From assembly GCA_949293315.1 (NCBI GenBank), contig CASFCH010000069.1, positions 1 through 32,710 of the forward strand: a stretch of DNA of 32,710 bases. The letters are read 5' to 3'. Under the pieces are notes generated by a model. That model saw only the letters and a list, made by a program, of their open reading frames with translations, was not told the origin of the DNA and made no database searches. This document shows positions 8,139 through 16,339 of the stretch, one piece after another. Made by a program: the position numbers and the translations under genes. The first letter of the stretch is position 1. Each line of letters starts with the position of its first letter. The stretch comes from an uncultured Oscillospiraceae bacterium. Its GTDB lineage: Bacteria > Bacillota > Clostridia > Oscillospirales > Acutalibacteraceae.

Positions 8139-9059
8139 TCATCCGATAATATGCGCAATCCGATTCCGCGCGTTGCGGTAAAAGCATTTTTCCAGCAGTT
8201 TTTCCGGCAGGCCCCGCTCCGCCAGCGCACGGTACAGGTGGGGAATATCATCCACATGCCCGTATTCCCGCGGCATGGGTGCGCCGTCAAAGTCGCATCC
8301 GAACGCGATGTGATCCTCCGCGCCCAGCGCACACAGGTATCGGATATTGGCCGCGATCCGCTCCACCGGATCCCCTGGGCCCAAAAATTCCGGGTACAGG
8401 TTCAGCCCGATCAGCCCGCCGCGCCGGACGATTGTCCGGATCTGTTCCTCCTTTATATTGCGCACGTGCGGCCAGCAGTCAAAGCAGTCCGAGTGGGTTG
8501 CAATCAGCGGCGCGTGCGTACGGCGGCACACCTGCCAAAACGTCTCCGGATTCAGATGAGAGACATCGACGGCCATCCCGCACCGTTCCATGGCGGTGAG
8601 AACTGCCTCCCCATATTTTGTCAGCCCGCCGGACACTTTGGATCCACCGCCAAGTTCGTTGCGCCCATCCCAGGTGAGCGTCATGATGCGTACCCCCAGG
8701 CGGTGAAAATACAGCACGTTTTCCACTTCGCCGCCCAATGCGCTGCCCCCCTCGATCGAGAGCAGACAGGCGCGCTTGTGCTCCCGGTGCGCCTGATCAA
8801 CCTCCCGCGCGTTCCGGCAGAAGGACGCCCGCCCGCTGTTCCGCTCCAGTTCCGCACGAAAGCAGGCATAGAGCCGCCGCGCGTGATCCAGGGCAGCCTC
8901 CCCCCGCAGCCGGTCCGGGATAAAGAGCGCAAATACCTGCGCCCAGCGGTCAAAGCACCGCCCGCGCGCGAGGGAGAGCGCCAGTCCATTCGCATATAAT
9001 CCCTGTCCGGTCCGTTCGCATTCGCTGATTGTATCGCAGTGCAAGTCGAAAAAATCCAA
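8139..9059 (-). CDS. membrane dipeptidase, peptidase family M19
   Basis: A zinc-dependent dipeptidase of the renal dipeptidase family, about 306 residues. The metal-binding HxD is H7-C-D9 near the N-terminus. The bridging Glu lies in LLSIEGG. VDVSHL and ATHSDC supply further His residues, and GCDFDG is also present. No signal peptide is seen, so it is probably cytosolic. The start is a TTG at 9059, with a GAGGGGG site nine bases upstream. A stop codon just upstream in frame excludes a longer form, and no ATG gives the family N-terminus. It follows the YraN gene by about 40 bases and may be read through from it. Confidence 0.9.
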   Translation of the reverse strand: MDFFDLHCDTISECERTGQGLYANGLALSLARGRCFDRWAQVFALFIPDRLRGEAALDHARRLYACFRAELERNSGRASFCRNAREVDQAHREHKRACLLSIEGGSALGGEVENVLYFHRLGVRIMTLTWDGRNELGGGSKVSGGLTKYGEAVLTAMERCGMAVDVSHLNPETFWQVCRRTHAPLIATHSDCFDCWPHVRNIKEEQIRTIVRRGGLIGLNLYPEFLGPGDPVERIAANIRYLCALGAEDHIAFGCDFDGAPMPREYGHVDDIPHLYRALAERGLPEKLLEKCFYRNARNRIAHIIG

Positions 9060-9102
9060 AACAAAACGCCCCCTCTATCCACATGGATACAGGGAGCCGG
9101 CG

Positions 9103-9480
9103 TCAAATATTCGCAATTTCATCCGCTTCGAACGCATTTTTCAGCCATTCGACCCGCTCCACGCGATCAGAGCGGTCCAGAAAAACTTCGATCACATCAA
9201 AGCGGCAGGGGGCTTCAACATGCCTTTCCGCCAGATAGGCCGACGCCGTCAGGATCAGCCGGCGCCGCTTGGCCGTGTCCACCGCCTCCTGCGGCGGGGC
9301 AATCATCCCGGAAGAGCGCGTCTTGACCTCCGCAAAGGCGAGAAAGCCGCCATCCTCCACGATCAAGTCAATCTCCCCGACGCGGGAGCGGTACTGGGAC
9401 GCGATCAGGCGCACGCCGCGCTCCCGCAGGTAGCGCGCTGCGCACAACTCACCGTAATCCCCAATATACGCCGGCTTCAT
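9103..9480 (-). CDS. YraN family protein (UPF0102), predicted nuclease-like fold
   Basis: A 125-residue protein with the YraN signature: an N-terminal GDYGELCAARYL segment, then GEIDLIVEDGGFLAFAEVKTR. The latter has the E...D...ExK arrangement of restriction-endonuclease-like folds. Biochemical function in this family is poorly known. The ATG overlaps the rnhB stop as ATGA (9477-9480), which implies translational coupling. Its place right after rnhB is a common arrangement in Clostridia. The longer open frame upstream is a shadow of rnhB. Confidence 0.9.
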   Translation of the reverse strand: MKPAYIGDYGELCAARYLRERGVRLIASQYRSRVGEIDLIVEDGGFLAFAEVKTRSSGMIAPPQEAVDTAKRRRLILTASAYLAERHVEAPCRFDVIEVFLDRSDRVERVEWLKNAFEADEIANI

Positions 9481-10091
9481 CGCGCTGTATCCCCCAGAAT
9501 CTTTTTCAGAAAAGAGCGCCGGTGCTCCGGACAGGGGCCGTATTCGAGCAGAGCCGCCCGGTGGGCCGCAGTGCCATATCCCTTGTGCTTCGCAAAGCCG
9601 TATTCCGGATAGCGCGCGTCCAGCTCCATCATATACCGATCCCGCGTGACCTTGGCGAGGATCGAAGCGGCCGCCACACTCGCGCTCAGGGCATCCCCCT
9701 TGACGAGCGTGAACTCGCACACCGGGAGACCCGGCTTTTGGTTGCCGTCGATGATGGCCGCCTGCGGGGGCGGCTGAATCTGTTCAAAGGCGCGCCGCAT
9801 GGCCAGAAAAGTCGCCTGTAAAATATTGTATTCGTCGATCTCCGCCTGTGTGGCCATGGCGATGCCATAGGCCACGGCGTCGCGGCAGATGACATCGTAC
9901 AGCGCCTCACGCTTTTTTTCCGTAAGTTTTTTGGAATCGTTGATGCCTTCCGGCACATATCCCTCCGGCAGGACGACACAGGCGGCACACACAGGTCCCG
10001 CCAGCGGCCCGCGCCCCGCCTCGTCAATCCCACAGACTACTGGATAACCCTGCGCCTTCAATTCCCGCTCATACTTCAGCCAGTCCTGCAT
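9477..10091 (-). CDS. rnhB: ribonuclease HII
   Basis: RNase HII cuts the RNA strand of RNA/DNA hybrids and removes misincorporated ribonucleotides. The 204-residue product carries the signature GIDEAGRGPLAGPV, with the first catalytic Asp-Glu pair. INDSKKLTEKKRE, the IIDGN Asp and the SVAAASILAKVTRD block follow. The ATG at 10091 is one base after the rbgA stop, with GGGGGAG upstream. A longer frame would run into rbgA. It is the middle gene of an rbgA-rnhB-yraN unit. Confidence 0.97.
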   Translation of the reverse strand: MQDWLKYERELKAQGYPVVCGIDEAGRGPLAGPVCAACVVLPEGYVPEGINDSKKLTEKKREALYDVICRDAVAYGIAMATQAEIDEYNILQATFLAMRRAFEQIQPPPQAAIIDGNQKPGLPVCEFTLVKGDALSASVAAASILAKVTRDRYMMELDARYPEYGFAKHKGYGTAAHRAALLEYGPCPEHRRSFLKKILGDTAR

Positions 10092-10092
10092 C

Positions 10093-10971
10093 TTATCCAC
10101 GCTCCCCCGGGATGGAATCCACCGTGATCCTGCCGAGGAGCCCGCTGCGGAACTCATCGAGCAGCATGTTGCTCACCCGTTCATAATCGATTTCCCCGCC
10201 GCGCAGCAGCATCCCGCGCTTTTGGCCGATTTGGTCAAACAGTTCAAGCGTCTCCATCGCCTGTGTCCGTTCCAGCTTATACCGCTGCTCCAGCGCGCCG
10301 GGATAGGCGCGCTTTAAAAATTCCAGCAGGCGGAACGCGAGCGTCTCGCTGTCGAGCACCTCGTCCTTGACAGAACCGATAAAAGCCAGCGTATTGCCGA
10401 CATTTTCATCCTCAAATTTGGGCCAGAGCACGCCGGGGGTGTCGAGAAGCTCGATCCCGTTCCCGATTGCAAACCACTGATTTTGGCGCGTGACGCCGGG
10501 CTTATCGGCTACCTTGGCACGGCTTCTGCCAGCCATCCGGTTAATAAAGGAGGACTTGCCCGTATTCGGAATCCCGACAACCATGATACGCAGCGCGCGC
10601 CCTGCCATGCCGCGCTCCCGGTTGGCGGCAATGCGATCCTTTAACACTTCGCGCACCAGCTCCGGGTACGCCCGCAGCCCCTTACCACTGCGGCAATCTA
10701 CCGCGAGCGCATGTTCCCCCTGCGCATTGAAATATCTGAGAAAGGCGGACGTCTTCGACGCGTCCGCCATATCACACTTATTGAGCAGCACAAGGTGCGG
10801 CTTGTTGCCGATAATATCATTGAGTTCCGGGTTCCGGCTGCTGATCGGGCAACGCGCGTCAAGCAGCTCCGTCACCGCGTCCACCAGCGGGAGGCTCTCC
10901 CTGATCTGCCTGCGTGTACGCGCCATGTGGCCCGGGAACCACTGCACCGTTTGCTTTTGAAAATCCGCCAT
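10093..10971 (-). CDS. rbgA: ribosome biogenesis GTPase RbgA (YlqF)
   Basis: RbgA is needed for late assembly of the 50S subunit. The 292-residue product is a circularly permuted GTPase. The G4 motif NKCD (64-67) comes before G1 GIPNTGKS (133-140) and G3 DTPG (177-180). The N-terminal WFPGHMARTRRQ block is diagnostic. The start at 10971 has GGTGGAG upstream. A GTG start 18 bases earlier would overlap the preceding gene. It follows lepB with no gap to speak of and sits in the same operon as rnhB. Confidence 0.97.
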   Translation of the reverse strand: MADFQKQTVQWFPGHMARTRRQIRESLPLVDAVTELLDARCPISSRNPELNDIIGNKPHLVLLNKCDMADASKTSAFLRYFNAQGEHALAVDCRSGKGLRAYPELVREVLKDRIAANRERGMAGRALRIMVVGIPNTGKSSFINRMAGRSRAKVADKPGVTRQNQWFAIGNGIELLDTPGVLWPKFEDENVGNTLAFIGSVKDEVLDSETLAFRLLEFLKRAYPGALEQRYKLERTQAMETLELFDQIGQKRGMLLRGGEIDYERVSNMLLDEFRSGLLGRITVDSIPGERG

Positions 10972-10973
10972 TG

Positions 10974-11561
10974 CTACTCCACCTTCCACCGGCCGAGCGG
11001 CAGCACGCGCCCGGCCACTTTCCCCAAGACGTAACGCTCATCGATCAGGCCCACCTTGGAGGAGCGGCTGTCCGAGGAGTCGTTTCGGTTGTCCCCCATG
11101 ACAAAGAGCATCCCCTCCGGAACCGTCAGGGGGAATTCGATATCGTCAAGCGTATAGGTCGGCTCGAGCGTATAGGGCTCGTCGAGGGCCACGCCGTCCA
11201 CATAGACGATCCCGGCCACAGGGTCGATATCGACCGTCTGCCCGCCTGTGGCGATGACCCGCTTGACAATGGGCTCGTGAAAATAATTCGGCTGTGTGAC
11301 GATGACGATATCCTTGTACTGCGGATCGTCATACGTCCCGCTGGAGACGACCAGCCAATCCCCGCTCGAAAGCGTGGGGAGCATGGAATCCCCGTCCACG
11401 CCGGCAAATCGGAAGAAAAAAACAAAAATCACCATGATCATAATCATGGCGGAAATAACCACGTCCGCCATATCATAGAGCGCCGCGGCAAATTTTTGGG
11501 TATGCTCCTCCGGAAGAACCGGAGCCTGCCCGCTCCCGGCGGGCTCATTGACCGTATGCAT
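10974..11561 (-). CDS. lepB: signal peptidase I (second of two tandem copies)
   Basis: A type I signal peptidase of 195 residues that would remove signal peptides at the outer face of the membrane. One N-terminal membrane anchor spans about 32-52. Catalytic Ser59 lies in DGDSMLPTL and catalytic Lys100 in EPIVKRVIA. The box FVMGDNRNDSSDSR is complete. The ATG overlaps the stop of the preceding lepB as TAATG. It is clearly related to that gene but diverged, especially in the N-terminal 30 residues. This suggests an old duplication with different substrate ranges. Confidence 0.95.
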   Translation of the reverse strand: MHTVNEPAGSGQAPVLPEEHTQKFAAALYDMADVVISAMIMIMVIFVFFFRFAGVDGDSMLPTLSSGDWLVVSSGTYDDPQYKDIVIVTQPNYFHEPIVKRVIATGGQTVDIDPVAGIVYVDGVALDEPYTLEPTYTLDDIEFPLTVPEGMLFVMGDNRNDSSDSRSSKVGLIDERYVLGKVAGRVLPLGRWKVE

Positions 11562-12148
11562 TATGAACTCTCTCCGTAAATACTCCAGCTGCCCACGGGG
11601 AACAGGCGGCCGACGGCACGCCCCTGGATCTCCCGCGCATCGATGATTCCAATTTCTGAAAAACGGCTGTCCAGCGAGATGTTTCGATTATCTCCCATCA
11701 CGAAGACGCAGCCCTCCGGAACAGTCAGCGGGAGCCGGAGCAGCGAGGCGTTGAGCGGCTTTTTCATCCTGCTGAGGATATAAGGTTCCTCGACCCGCTC
11801 CCCGTTGACATAGACGGCGCCCGCGTCATAGTCGATATCGATCGTATCGCCGGCCACGGCGATCACCCGCTTGATGATGGGCTCGTGCACTTCGGCCGTA
11901 TCGCTGACGACGACGATATCCCCACGCTCCGGGAACGCAGTGGACTGCGAGATCAGCAGCCAGTCCCCGCTCGCAAGGGTAGGATTCATTGAACGCCCGG
12001 ACACGCTGACCGGACGGACGATAAAGGCAAAGAGAAAGAGCAGCAGGATCACGGCGGTCATCAGCGTGGCCGCCACCTCATAGAGCGTGGAAAATCTTCT
12101 GTTTTTGGTGTGCTCAAAGACGACCAGATAGTCCCGCTGCTTTCTCAA
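11561..12148 (-). CDS. lepB: signal peptidase I (first of two tandem copies)
   Basis: 195 residues, with a membrane anchor at about 25-45. Catalytic Ser53 lies in GRSMNPTL and catalytic Lys93 in EPIIKRVIA. The closing box VMGDNRNISLDSR is intact. The start is a TTG at 12148 with GGGAGG about ten bases upstream. It comes 83 bases after rplS, past a terminator-like hairpin, so it may be expressed partly by read-through. The start of the next lepB overlaps its stop, which couples the two proteins. Confidence 0.94.
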   Translation of the reverse strand: MRKQRDYLVVFEHTKNRRFSTLYEVAATLMTAVILLLFLFAFIVRPVSVSGRSMNPTLASGDWLLISQSTAFPERGDIVVVSDTAEVHEPIIKRVIAVAGDTIDIDYDAGAVYVNGERVEEPYILSRMKKPLNASLLRLPLTVPEGCVFVMGDNRNISLDSRFSEIGIIDAREIQGRAVGRLFPVGSWSIYGESS

Positions 12149-12201
12149 AGTCTCAACGCCTCCCGAACCGGGGAACCGGCAAACAAGCTGTTTTTGGATA
12201 A

Positions 12202-12227
12202 AGGAAAAGGGACATTCCTGTCCCCTT
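12202..12227 (-). terminator. hairpin with T tract after rplS, possible partial terminator
   Basis: On the minus strand, GGGACA/TGTCCC with loop GGAA and a bulged base further down the stem, followed by TTTTCCTTT. It is short, and probably attenuates between abundant rplS mRNA and the lepB genes rather than stopping transcription fully. Confidence 0.5.
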
Positions 12228-12231
12228 CCGA

Positions 12232-12573
12232 TTAAAGCTGCTCTTTGACCTTTGCGGCCTTGCCCACGCGATTGCGCAGATAGTAGAGCTTATTCCTGCG
12301 GACCTTACCGGCTCGGATCACCTCGACGGAACCGACGTTCGGGGAGTGGAACGGGAAGACCCTCTCCACACCGACGCCGTAGGAAACACGGCGCACCGTG
12401 AAGGTCTTGGAGATGCCCTCGCCCCTGATGGCGATGACCGTACCCTCGAAGGCCTGCATTCTCTCGCGCTCGCCCTCGCGGATCTTCACCTGCACGCGGA
12501 CGGTGCTGCCGATCTTGATCTCCGGCACATTTTCCTTCATGGAATCCTGAGCAATGAGTTTTAAAGCGTCCAT
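12232..12573 (-). CDS. rplS: 50S ribosomal protein L19
   Basis: L19 lies at the interface of the two ribosomal subunits. The 113-residue product has the family blocks [44 protein letters not shown] and [14 protein letters not shown]. The start at 12573 has a perfect AAGGAGG site. An apparent extension of the frame upstream reflects the neighbouring M50 gene read out of frame. A strong extended -10 promoter and a structured leader of about 120 nt precede it. Confidence 0.98.
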   Translation of the reverse strand: MDALKLIAQDSMKENVPEIKIGSTVRVQVKIREGERERMQAFEGTVIAIRGEGISKTFTVRRVSYGVGVERVFPFHSPNVGSVEVIRAGKVRRNKLYYLRNRVGKAAKVKEQL

Positions 12574-12690
12574 CTTTTCCTCCTTGATTTTACAGACGTT
12601 CATTGCCCGGAAAAGGTGCAAGAGGACCGCCCGTGTATATGTCTTACGGCATATCTCCACGTCGCGGGAAAGCGACGGAAAACAAATGCT
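12574..12690 (-). promoter_or_regulatory. structured 5' leader of rplS
   Basis: The leader carries a stable hairpin CGTCGC/GCGACG (12660-12677) directly after the start of transcription. A second possible stem pairs ATATG with CATAT further down. Ribosomal-protein leaders ahead of rplS are known in Firmicutes, but I cannot confirm a match to that family by eye. Confidence 0.45.
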
Positions 12691-12695
12691 ATAGT

Positions 12696-12724
12696 ATGAT
12701 AGCACATCCGGGAGAAATTTGCAA
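12696..12724 (-). promoter_or_regulatory. promoter of rplS
   Basis: On the minus strand, TTGCAA (12719-12724), 17 bp and TATCAT (12696-12701), with TGC forming an extended -10. Confidence 0.75.
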
Positions 12725-12788
12725 GTCCCTTTCTCACATTCATTTTTATCCGCTCGCCGCCGGGTCAATCTGCCCGGTACCGGCAGTC

Positions 12789-13400
12789 TCATCCGGGTGC
12801 ACTGCGATCCGGATCGCACGCGAGCAGGACGGCCAGATAGGCAAACGCGAGCAGGGACCGCCGCTGAATGACGCCCTGCAGCAGAAGCAGAAAATAGACG
12901 GCGGCCGCCGGGAACAGGACGAGCCCGCCCGTCAGCAGACAGATTTTTTCCGCCCGCGTGTCGGGCAGCCGCGCCAGCGCAAGGCGCAGCATATCCCCGC
13001 CGTCGAGCCCCGGCACGGGAAGCAGATTCAGCAGAGCAGCCCCGCCGTTGACAGCGGCAAATTCCAGCCAGCCCACCACGTTCATCATCCGCCACACGCC
13101 AATCCCAGCCATACAGGCGGCCAAATTGGCCGCCGGCCCGGCAAGCGCGATCAGGAACCGGGCTCTGCGTCCGGCCAGCTCGAGGTCCATGGCCACATTC
13201 ACACCGCGCGCGGTCAGCAATATGCGGCGCGGGCAGATCCCGAAAGCGGCCGCACAAATCAGATGCCCCCCCTCGTGCAGGACGACCGCCGCGATGAGAT
13301 CGCACGCGACGGACAGGTCAAAGGTCACGAGCAGAATACAGAGCACGGCGGCAAAGGGGAAGCCCATGTACACCGGCACGCCAAAGAGATCAAATACCAT
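12789..13400 (-). CDS. SpoIVFB-like site-2 (M50) membrane protease, short form
   Basis: 203 residues, strongly hydrophobic with several membrane segments. The zinc site HEGGH lies at 42-46, and the third ligand motif [11 protein letters not shown] at 125-135 supplies Asp133. Both are diagnostic of intramembrane M50 proteases. In Bacillus, SpoIVFB cuts pro-sigma-K during sporulation and is held by SpoIVFA; the preceding gene here resembles SpoIVFA, which supports that role. The known SpoIVFB is longer (roughly 290 residues) with a C-terminal CBS domain, which this protein lacks. The start at 13400 lies inside the end of the M23 gene, with only GGGGA upstream, so translation is probably coupled. 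Confidence 0.88.
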   Translation of the reverse strand: MVFDLFGVPVYMGFPFAAVLCILLVTFDLSVACDLIAAVVLHEGGHLICAAAFGICPRRILLTARGVNVAMDLELAGRRARFLIALAGPAANLAACMAGIGVWRMMNVVGWLEFAAVNGGAALLNLLPVPGLDGGDMLRLALARLPDTRAEKICLLTGGLVLFPAAAVYFLLLLQGVIQRRSLLAFAYLAVLLACDPDRSAPG

Positions 13401-14238
13401 CGAGCATCCCCGAGAGGACAAAGGACGGATCGTGGCGCACGCCGCCCAGCCGGACCTCAAAGTGCAGATGCGGCCCGGTCACCTGACCGGTCGCTCCGAC
13501 GAAGGCGATGGTCTCCCCTGCCCGGACGACTGCGCCCTTTTCCGCCAAAATCTCACTGCAGTGGCAGTAGAAGGTCTTCAGCCCGTTCCCGTGGTCGAGC
13601 ACAATATATTTTCCGCTGACGCCGTCCTCGGAAATATCGCTCACGGTGCCGTAATAGGCCGCAGCGATCCGCGTCCCCTCTTTGGCGGCGATATCAATCC
13701 CCGTGTGATAGCCGTCCTCTCCCGTCACCGGATGAACGCGCGCCCCGAAGGGGGAGGAGATCGTCCCGTCCACCGGCAGACAGGCACGCGCGGTCACGTA
13801 CACCGGAGCAAACGACATGTTTCCACCCGGCAGCTTCAGGCTGTCCGCCATCGGAACATCCGCGCCGCCTGCGCCCGTCTCCTCCAAATTCTGCTCCATC
13901 AGGTCCTCCCCCACGCCGTGGGACATGGCGTCCTTCACCTTTTCCCACCAGGCCGAGGCCTCCATGGAGGTGATCTGCCGCCCCTGCATGGCACGGTACT
14001 CGTCCCGAACGCCTGCAAAGATATCCGGCGCGGCAAAATACAGCGCCAGAAGCAGGCCGATGAGCACCGCGCACACCACCGCCTGCACACCGACGATCGC
14101 CGTGTAGCTCCAGCCCGCAGGCCGCCCCTCCCCATCCTGCGCACGGCCGCGCTCCGCACGCTCCATCCGGCGCCGGGCAAGCGTATCCTCCGCCATGGCG
14201 GCCTCGGAGAAGAGGGGGTCATATTCCTGTTCCATCAT
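13390..14238 (-). CDS. SpoIVFA-like membrane protein with M23 (LytM) domain
   Basis: 282 residues: a charged cytosolic N-terminus, one membrane segment at about 47-67, a linker and a C-terminal M23 peptidase domain. The zinc ligands are all present: His178 and Asp182 in YHTGIDIA, then GPHLHFEV (His257, His259). It may therefore be an active peptidoglycan endopeptidase, or a scaffold as in SpoIVFA. It overlaps the M50 gene by 11 bases, as expected for a spoIVFA-spoIVFB pair. The start at 14238 is chosen because AAGGCGGTGA lies upstream. A GTG nine bases earlier would be too close to that site. Confidence 0.86.
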   Translation of the reverse strand: MMEQEYDPLFSEAAMAEDTLARRRMERAERGRAQDGEGRPAGWSYTAIVGVQAVVCAVLIGLLLALYFAAPDIFAGVRDEYRAMQGRQITSMEASAWWEKVKDAMSHGVGEDLMEQNLEETGAGGADVPMADSLKLPGGNMSFAPVYVTARACLPVDGTISSPFGARVHPVTGEDGYHTGIDIAAKEGTRIAAAYYGTVSDISEDGVSGKYIVLDHGNGLKTFYCHCSEILAEKGAVVRAGETIAFVGATGQVTGPHLHFEVRLGGVRHDPSFVLSGMLDGI

Positions 14239-14276
14239 CGCTATCACCGCCTTTTTTCCATCTTTTTATGAATATG

Positions 14277-14307
14277 AAAAAAGGCGGCCCGCCATGACTG
14301 GGCCGCC
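14277..14307 (-). terminator. terminator of cysK
   Basis: On the minus strand, GGCGGCCC/GGGCCGCC forms a perfect 8-bp stem with a 9-nt loop, followed by a run of T. It lies just after the cysK stop. Confidence 0.85.
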
Positions 14308-14338
14308 GGGAGATTTTTTCGCATGGGATGGGGACCGA

Positions 14339-15268
14339 TCAATCCGCGAACATCGGGGTGGAGAGATAGCGTTCCCCCGTATCGGGCAGGAGGGCGATGA
14401 TATTTTTGCCCGCGTTCTCCGGCTTCTTTGCGATCTGGGCTGCGGCCCACACCGCCGCACCGGAGGAGATCCCCACCAGGATTCCCTCGTGGTGCGCCAG
14501 GGCGCGCCCCGCCGCAAAGGCGTCTTCCGCCGCAACGGGGATGACCGCGTCATACACCGCAGTATCGAGAATTTCCGGAACAAAGCCTGCGCCGATCCCC
14601 TGAAGCTGATGCGGTCCGGCCTTTCCGCCGGAGAGCACCGGAGAGTCCGAGGGCTCCACGGCAATCACTTTGACGTTGGGGTCCTTGGACTTGAGATACT
14701 GCCCGACGCCCGTGATCGTGCCGCCCGTACCGACGCCGGCGACAAAGTAATCGACCTGGCCGTCCGTATCCTCCCAGATCTCCGGCCCGGTGGAGGCGAT
14801 ATGCGCCTGCGGATTGGCGGGGTTTGTAAACTGGGAGGGGATGATGCTGCCCGGGGTCTGGGCGGCGAGTTCCTCCGCCTTTGCGATGGCGCCGGACATG
14901 CCGCGCGCCCCCTCCGTGAGTACGATCTGCGCGCCGTACGCCTTGAGCAGATTGCGGCGCTCCACACTCATCGTCTCCGGCATGGTGAGGATCACGCGGT
15001 ATCCCCGCGCGGCCGCAACCGCGGCAAGGCCGATGCCGGTGTTCCCGCTGGTGGGCTCAATGAGAACGGCGCCGGGCTTTAATCTGCCGCTCTTCTCCGC
15101 GTCGTCGATCATGGCCGCCGCAACGCGATCCTTGACACTCCCCGCGGGATTAAAATACTCGAGCTTTGCCAGAATTTTGGCGTTCAGCTGATGCTCCTGC
15201 TCATAGTGGATCAGCTCCAGCAGCGGCGTGCGGCCGATCAGCTGCGTGATATCCCGATAGATACGCAT
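14339..15268 (-). CDS. cysK: cysteine synthase (O-acetylserine sulfhydrylase)
   Basis: The enzyme makes cysteine from O-acetylserine and sulfide using PLP. The 309-residue product has PLP-binding Lys46 in NPAGSVKDR and the substrate loop TSGNTG (73-78). The glycine-rich block [10 protein letters not shown] and the C-terminal GISSGAA motif are also present. The start at 15268 is preceded by AAGGAG; a GTG nine bases upstream is disfavoured. It is a single-gene unit with a consensus promoter and its own terminator. A palindrome over the -10 suggests repression. Confidence 0.96.
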   Translation of the reverse strand: MRIYRDITQLIGRTPLLELIHYEQEHQLNAKILAKLEYFNPAGSVKDRVAAAMIDDAEKSGRLKPGAVLIEPTSGNTGIGLAAVAAARGYRVILTMPETMSVERRNLLKAYGAQIVLTEGARGMSGAIAKAEELAAQTPGSIIPSQFTNPANPQAHIASTGPEIWEDTDGQVDYFVAGVGTGGTITGVGQYLKSKDPNVKVIAVEPSDSPVLSGGKAGPHQLQGIGAGFVPEILDTAVYDAVIPVAAEDAFAAGRALAHHEGILVGISSGAAVWAAAQIAKKPENAGKNIIALLPDTGERYLSTPMFAD

Positions 15269-15309
15269 ACGAACCACTCCTTAAAATATACTCTTATATC
15301 CTATTTGTT

Positions 15310-15351
15310 TAGTATGATATATACTATATCGAAAATGATTCCTTTTGTCAA
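15310..15351 (-). promoter_or_regulatory. cysK promoter with operator-like palindrome
   Basis: On the minus strand, TTGACA (15346-15351), 17 bp and TATAGT (15323-15328). The -10 is overlapped by TAGTAT-N5-ATACTA (15310-15326). An AT-rich dyad at this place fits an Rrf2-type regulator such as CymR, which controls cysteine genes in other Firmicutes. The regulator here is unknown. Confidence 0.7.
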
Positions 15352-15358
15352 CATCCGA

Positions 15359-15880
15359 TCACTGCCGGAGCATTTTTATTCTATCCCGGTAGTCCGGAAG
15401 ATATTGCTCAATCAGACGGTAAAATGCAGCGGAATGATTTTTATGCACAATATGCGCCAGCTCGTGTACCACGACGTAATCGACGGCCTCCGGCGGGTAC
15501 ATCATCAGCCGGTAGGAAAAGCAGAGGCTGTTTTTCCCGCTGCAGCTGCCGAACCGCTTGCGTGCAGCGGTGATCCTGACCCCGGTTGGGCGCAATCCCA
15601 TCACCTGCGCATAATACGCCACGCGCGCAGGGATGGATTCCAGCGCCTGTTTTTTGAGCCGGTCGACGGCCTCCGGCGAATCCTCAAAGCGCCGCTCCCG
15701 CTCCAGCCGCGCGCGGGCACGCGTCAGGTGCTTCTGCGCCCACTGTTCATGGTCCGATACAAATTGTTCAATCTCCTCCATCCGCATCCGGAGCGGTGCG
15801 CGCACCAGAATGCGCAGATCGTCCGTGATCTCCATGGAGATGCTTTTCCGCCTGCTGCGGTGCAGATCAAATTCTGCCAT
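15359..15880 (-). CDS. YgjP-like metallopeptidase domain protein (DUF45)
   Basis: 173 residues. The zinc-protease motif HELAH lies at 139-143, with a downstream His149 as the likely third ligand, followed by FYRLIEQYLPDYR. The family signature RKRFGSCSGKNSLCFSYRLMMYP is well kept. Members of this family are widespread and mostly uncharacterised, so the substrate is unknown. It has no membrane segment. The start at 15880 has GAGGGGGAG upstream, and a promoter with perfect TATAAT precedes it. It ends close to the cysK promoter. Confidence 0.88.
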   Translation of the reverse strand: MAEFDLHRSRRKSISMEITDDLRILVRAPLRMRMEEIEQFVSDHEQWAQKHLTRARARLERERRFEDSPEAVDRLKKQALESIPARVAYYAQVMGLRPTGVRITAARKRFGSCSGKNSLCFSYRLMMYPPEAVDYVVVHELAHIVHKNHSAAFYRLIEQYLPDYRDRIKMLRQ

Positions 15881-15913
15881 TGCGCTCCCCCTCTCCGGGC
15901 ATTTTCCTTATTT

Positions 15914-15942
15914 ATTATATCCTCTCAGGGGATTTTCCGCAA
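15914..15942 (-). promoter_or_regulatory. promoter of the YgjP-like gene
   Basis: On the minus strand, TTGCGG (15937-15942), 17 bp and TATAAT (15914-15919). The -35 overlaps the right edge of the trxA terminator region. Confidence 0.6.
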
Positions 15943-15943
15943 G

Positions 15944-15973
15944 AAAAAGCGCCGGCGAGCCCGGCGCTTTTTT
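15944..15973. terminator. terminator downstream of trxA
   Basis: AAAAAGCGCCGG (15944-15955) and CCGGCGCTTTTTT (15961-15973) with loop CGAGC. It is symmetrical, with T tracts on either strand. In context it ends the trxA message on the minus strand. Confidence 0.85.
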
Positions 15974-16021
15974 CAGGTCATCAAATCAGGCGGCGCGCAT
16001 GTACGTACAGCCTGGCTTCGT

Positions 16022-16330
16022 TTACTCAAGCATTTCCTCTACCGCAGCCTTTGGCTGGAGGCCGACCAGTCTGCCGGCAGGCTTTCCATCCCGGAAGAGG
16101 ATCGCGCACGGGATCCCCATGATCTGGAACTGCTGCGCGAGGACCGGGTTTTCATCCACGTTGACCTTCCCGACGGTGACCTGCGGATTCTCCTCCGCGA
16201 TCTCATCCACGACGGGGGAGAACATGCGGCACGGCGCGCACCACGGCGCCCAGAAATCCACAAGGACGGGCTTATCGGCGTGCATCACAACGGACTCAAA
16301 ATTATTTTGATCAATCTTTATCACAGACAT
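16022..16330 (-). CDS. trxA: thioredoxin with WCAPC active site
   Basis: 102 residues, a full-length thioredoxin fold. The active site is WCAPC (30-34), where the classical sequence is WCGPC. The cis-proline segment GIPCAILF contains an additional Cys. It reduces disulfides in the cytosol, probably with thioredoxin reductase encoded elsewhere. The Gly-to-Ala change inside the CxxC may alter redox potential. The start at 16330 has a perfect AAAGGAGG site. It lies 75 bases after a Crp/Fnr-type gene. Its promoter has a TGTGA-N5-TCACA palindrome at about -41, so activation by that regulator is likely. Confidence 0.94.
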   Translation of the reverse strand: MSVIKIDQNNFESVVMHADKPVLVDFWAPWCAPCRMFSPVVDEIAEENPQVTVGKVNVDENPVLAQQFQIMGIPCAILFRDGKPAGRLVGLQPKAAVEEMLE

Positions 16331-16339
16331 TTTCAGAAC

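Noticed and set aside
12574-13305. A long N-terminal extension of rplS
   Set aside because: It is the M50 gene and intergenic DNA read out of frame; L19 starts at a perfect ribosome site at 12573.
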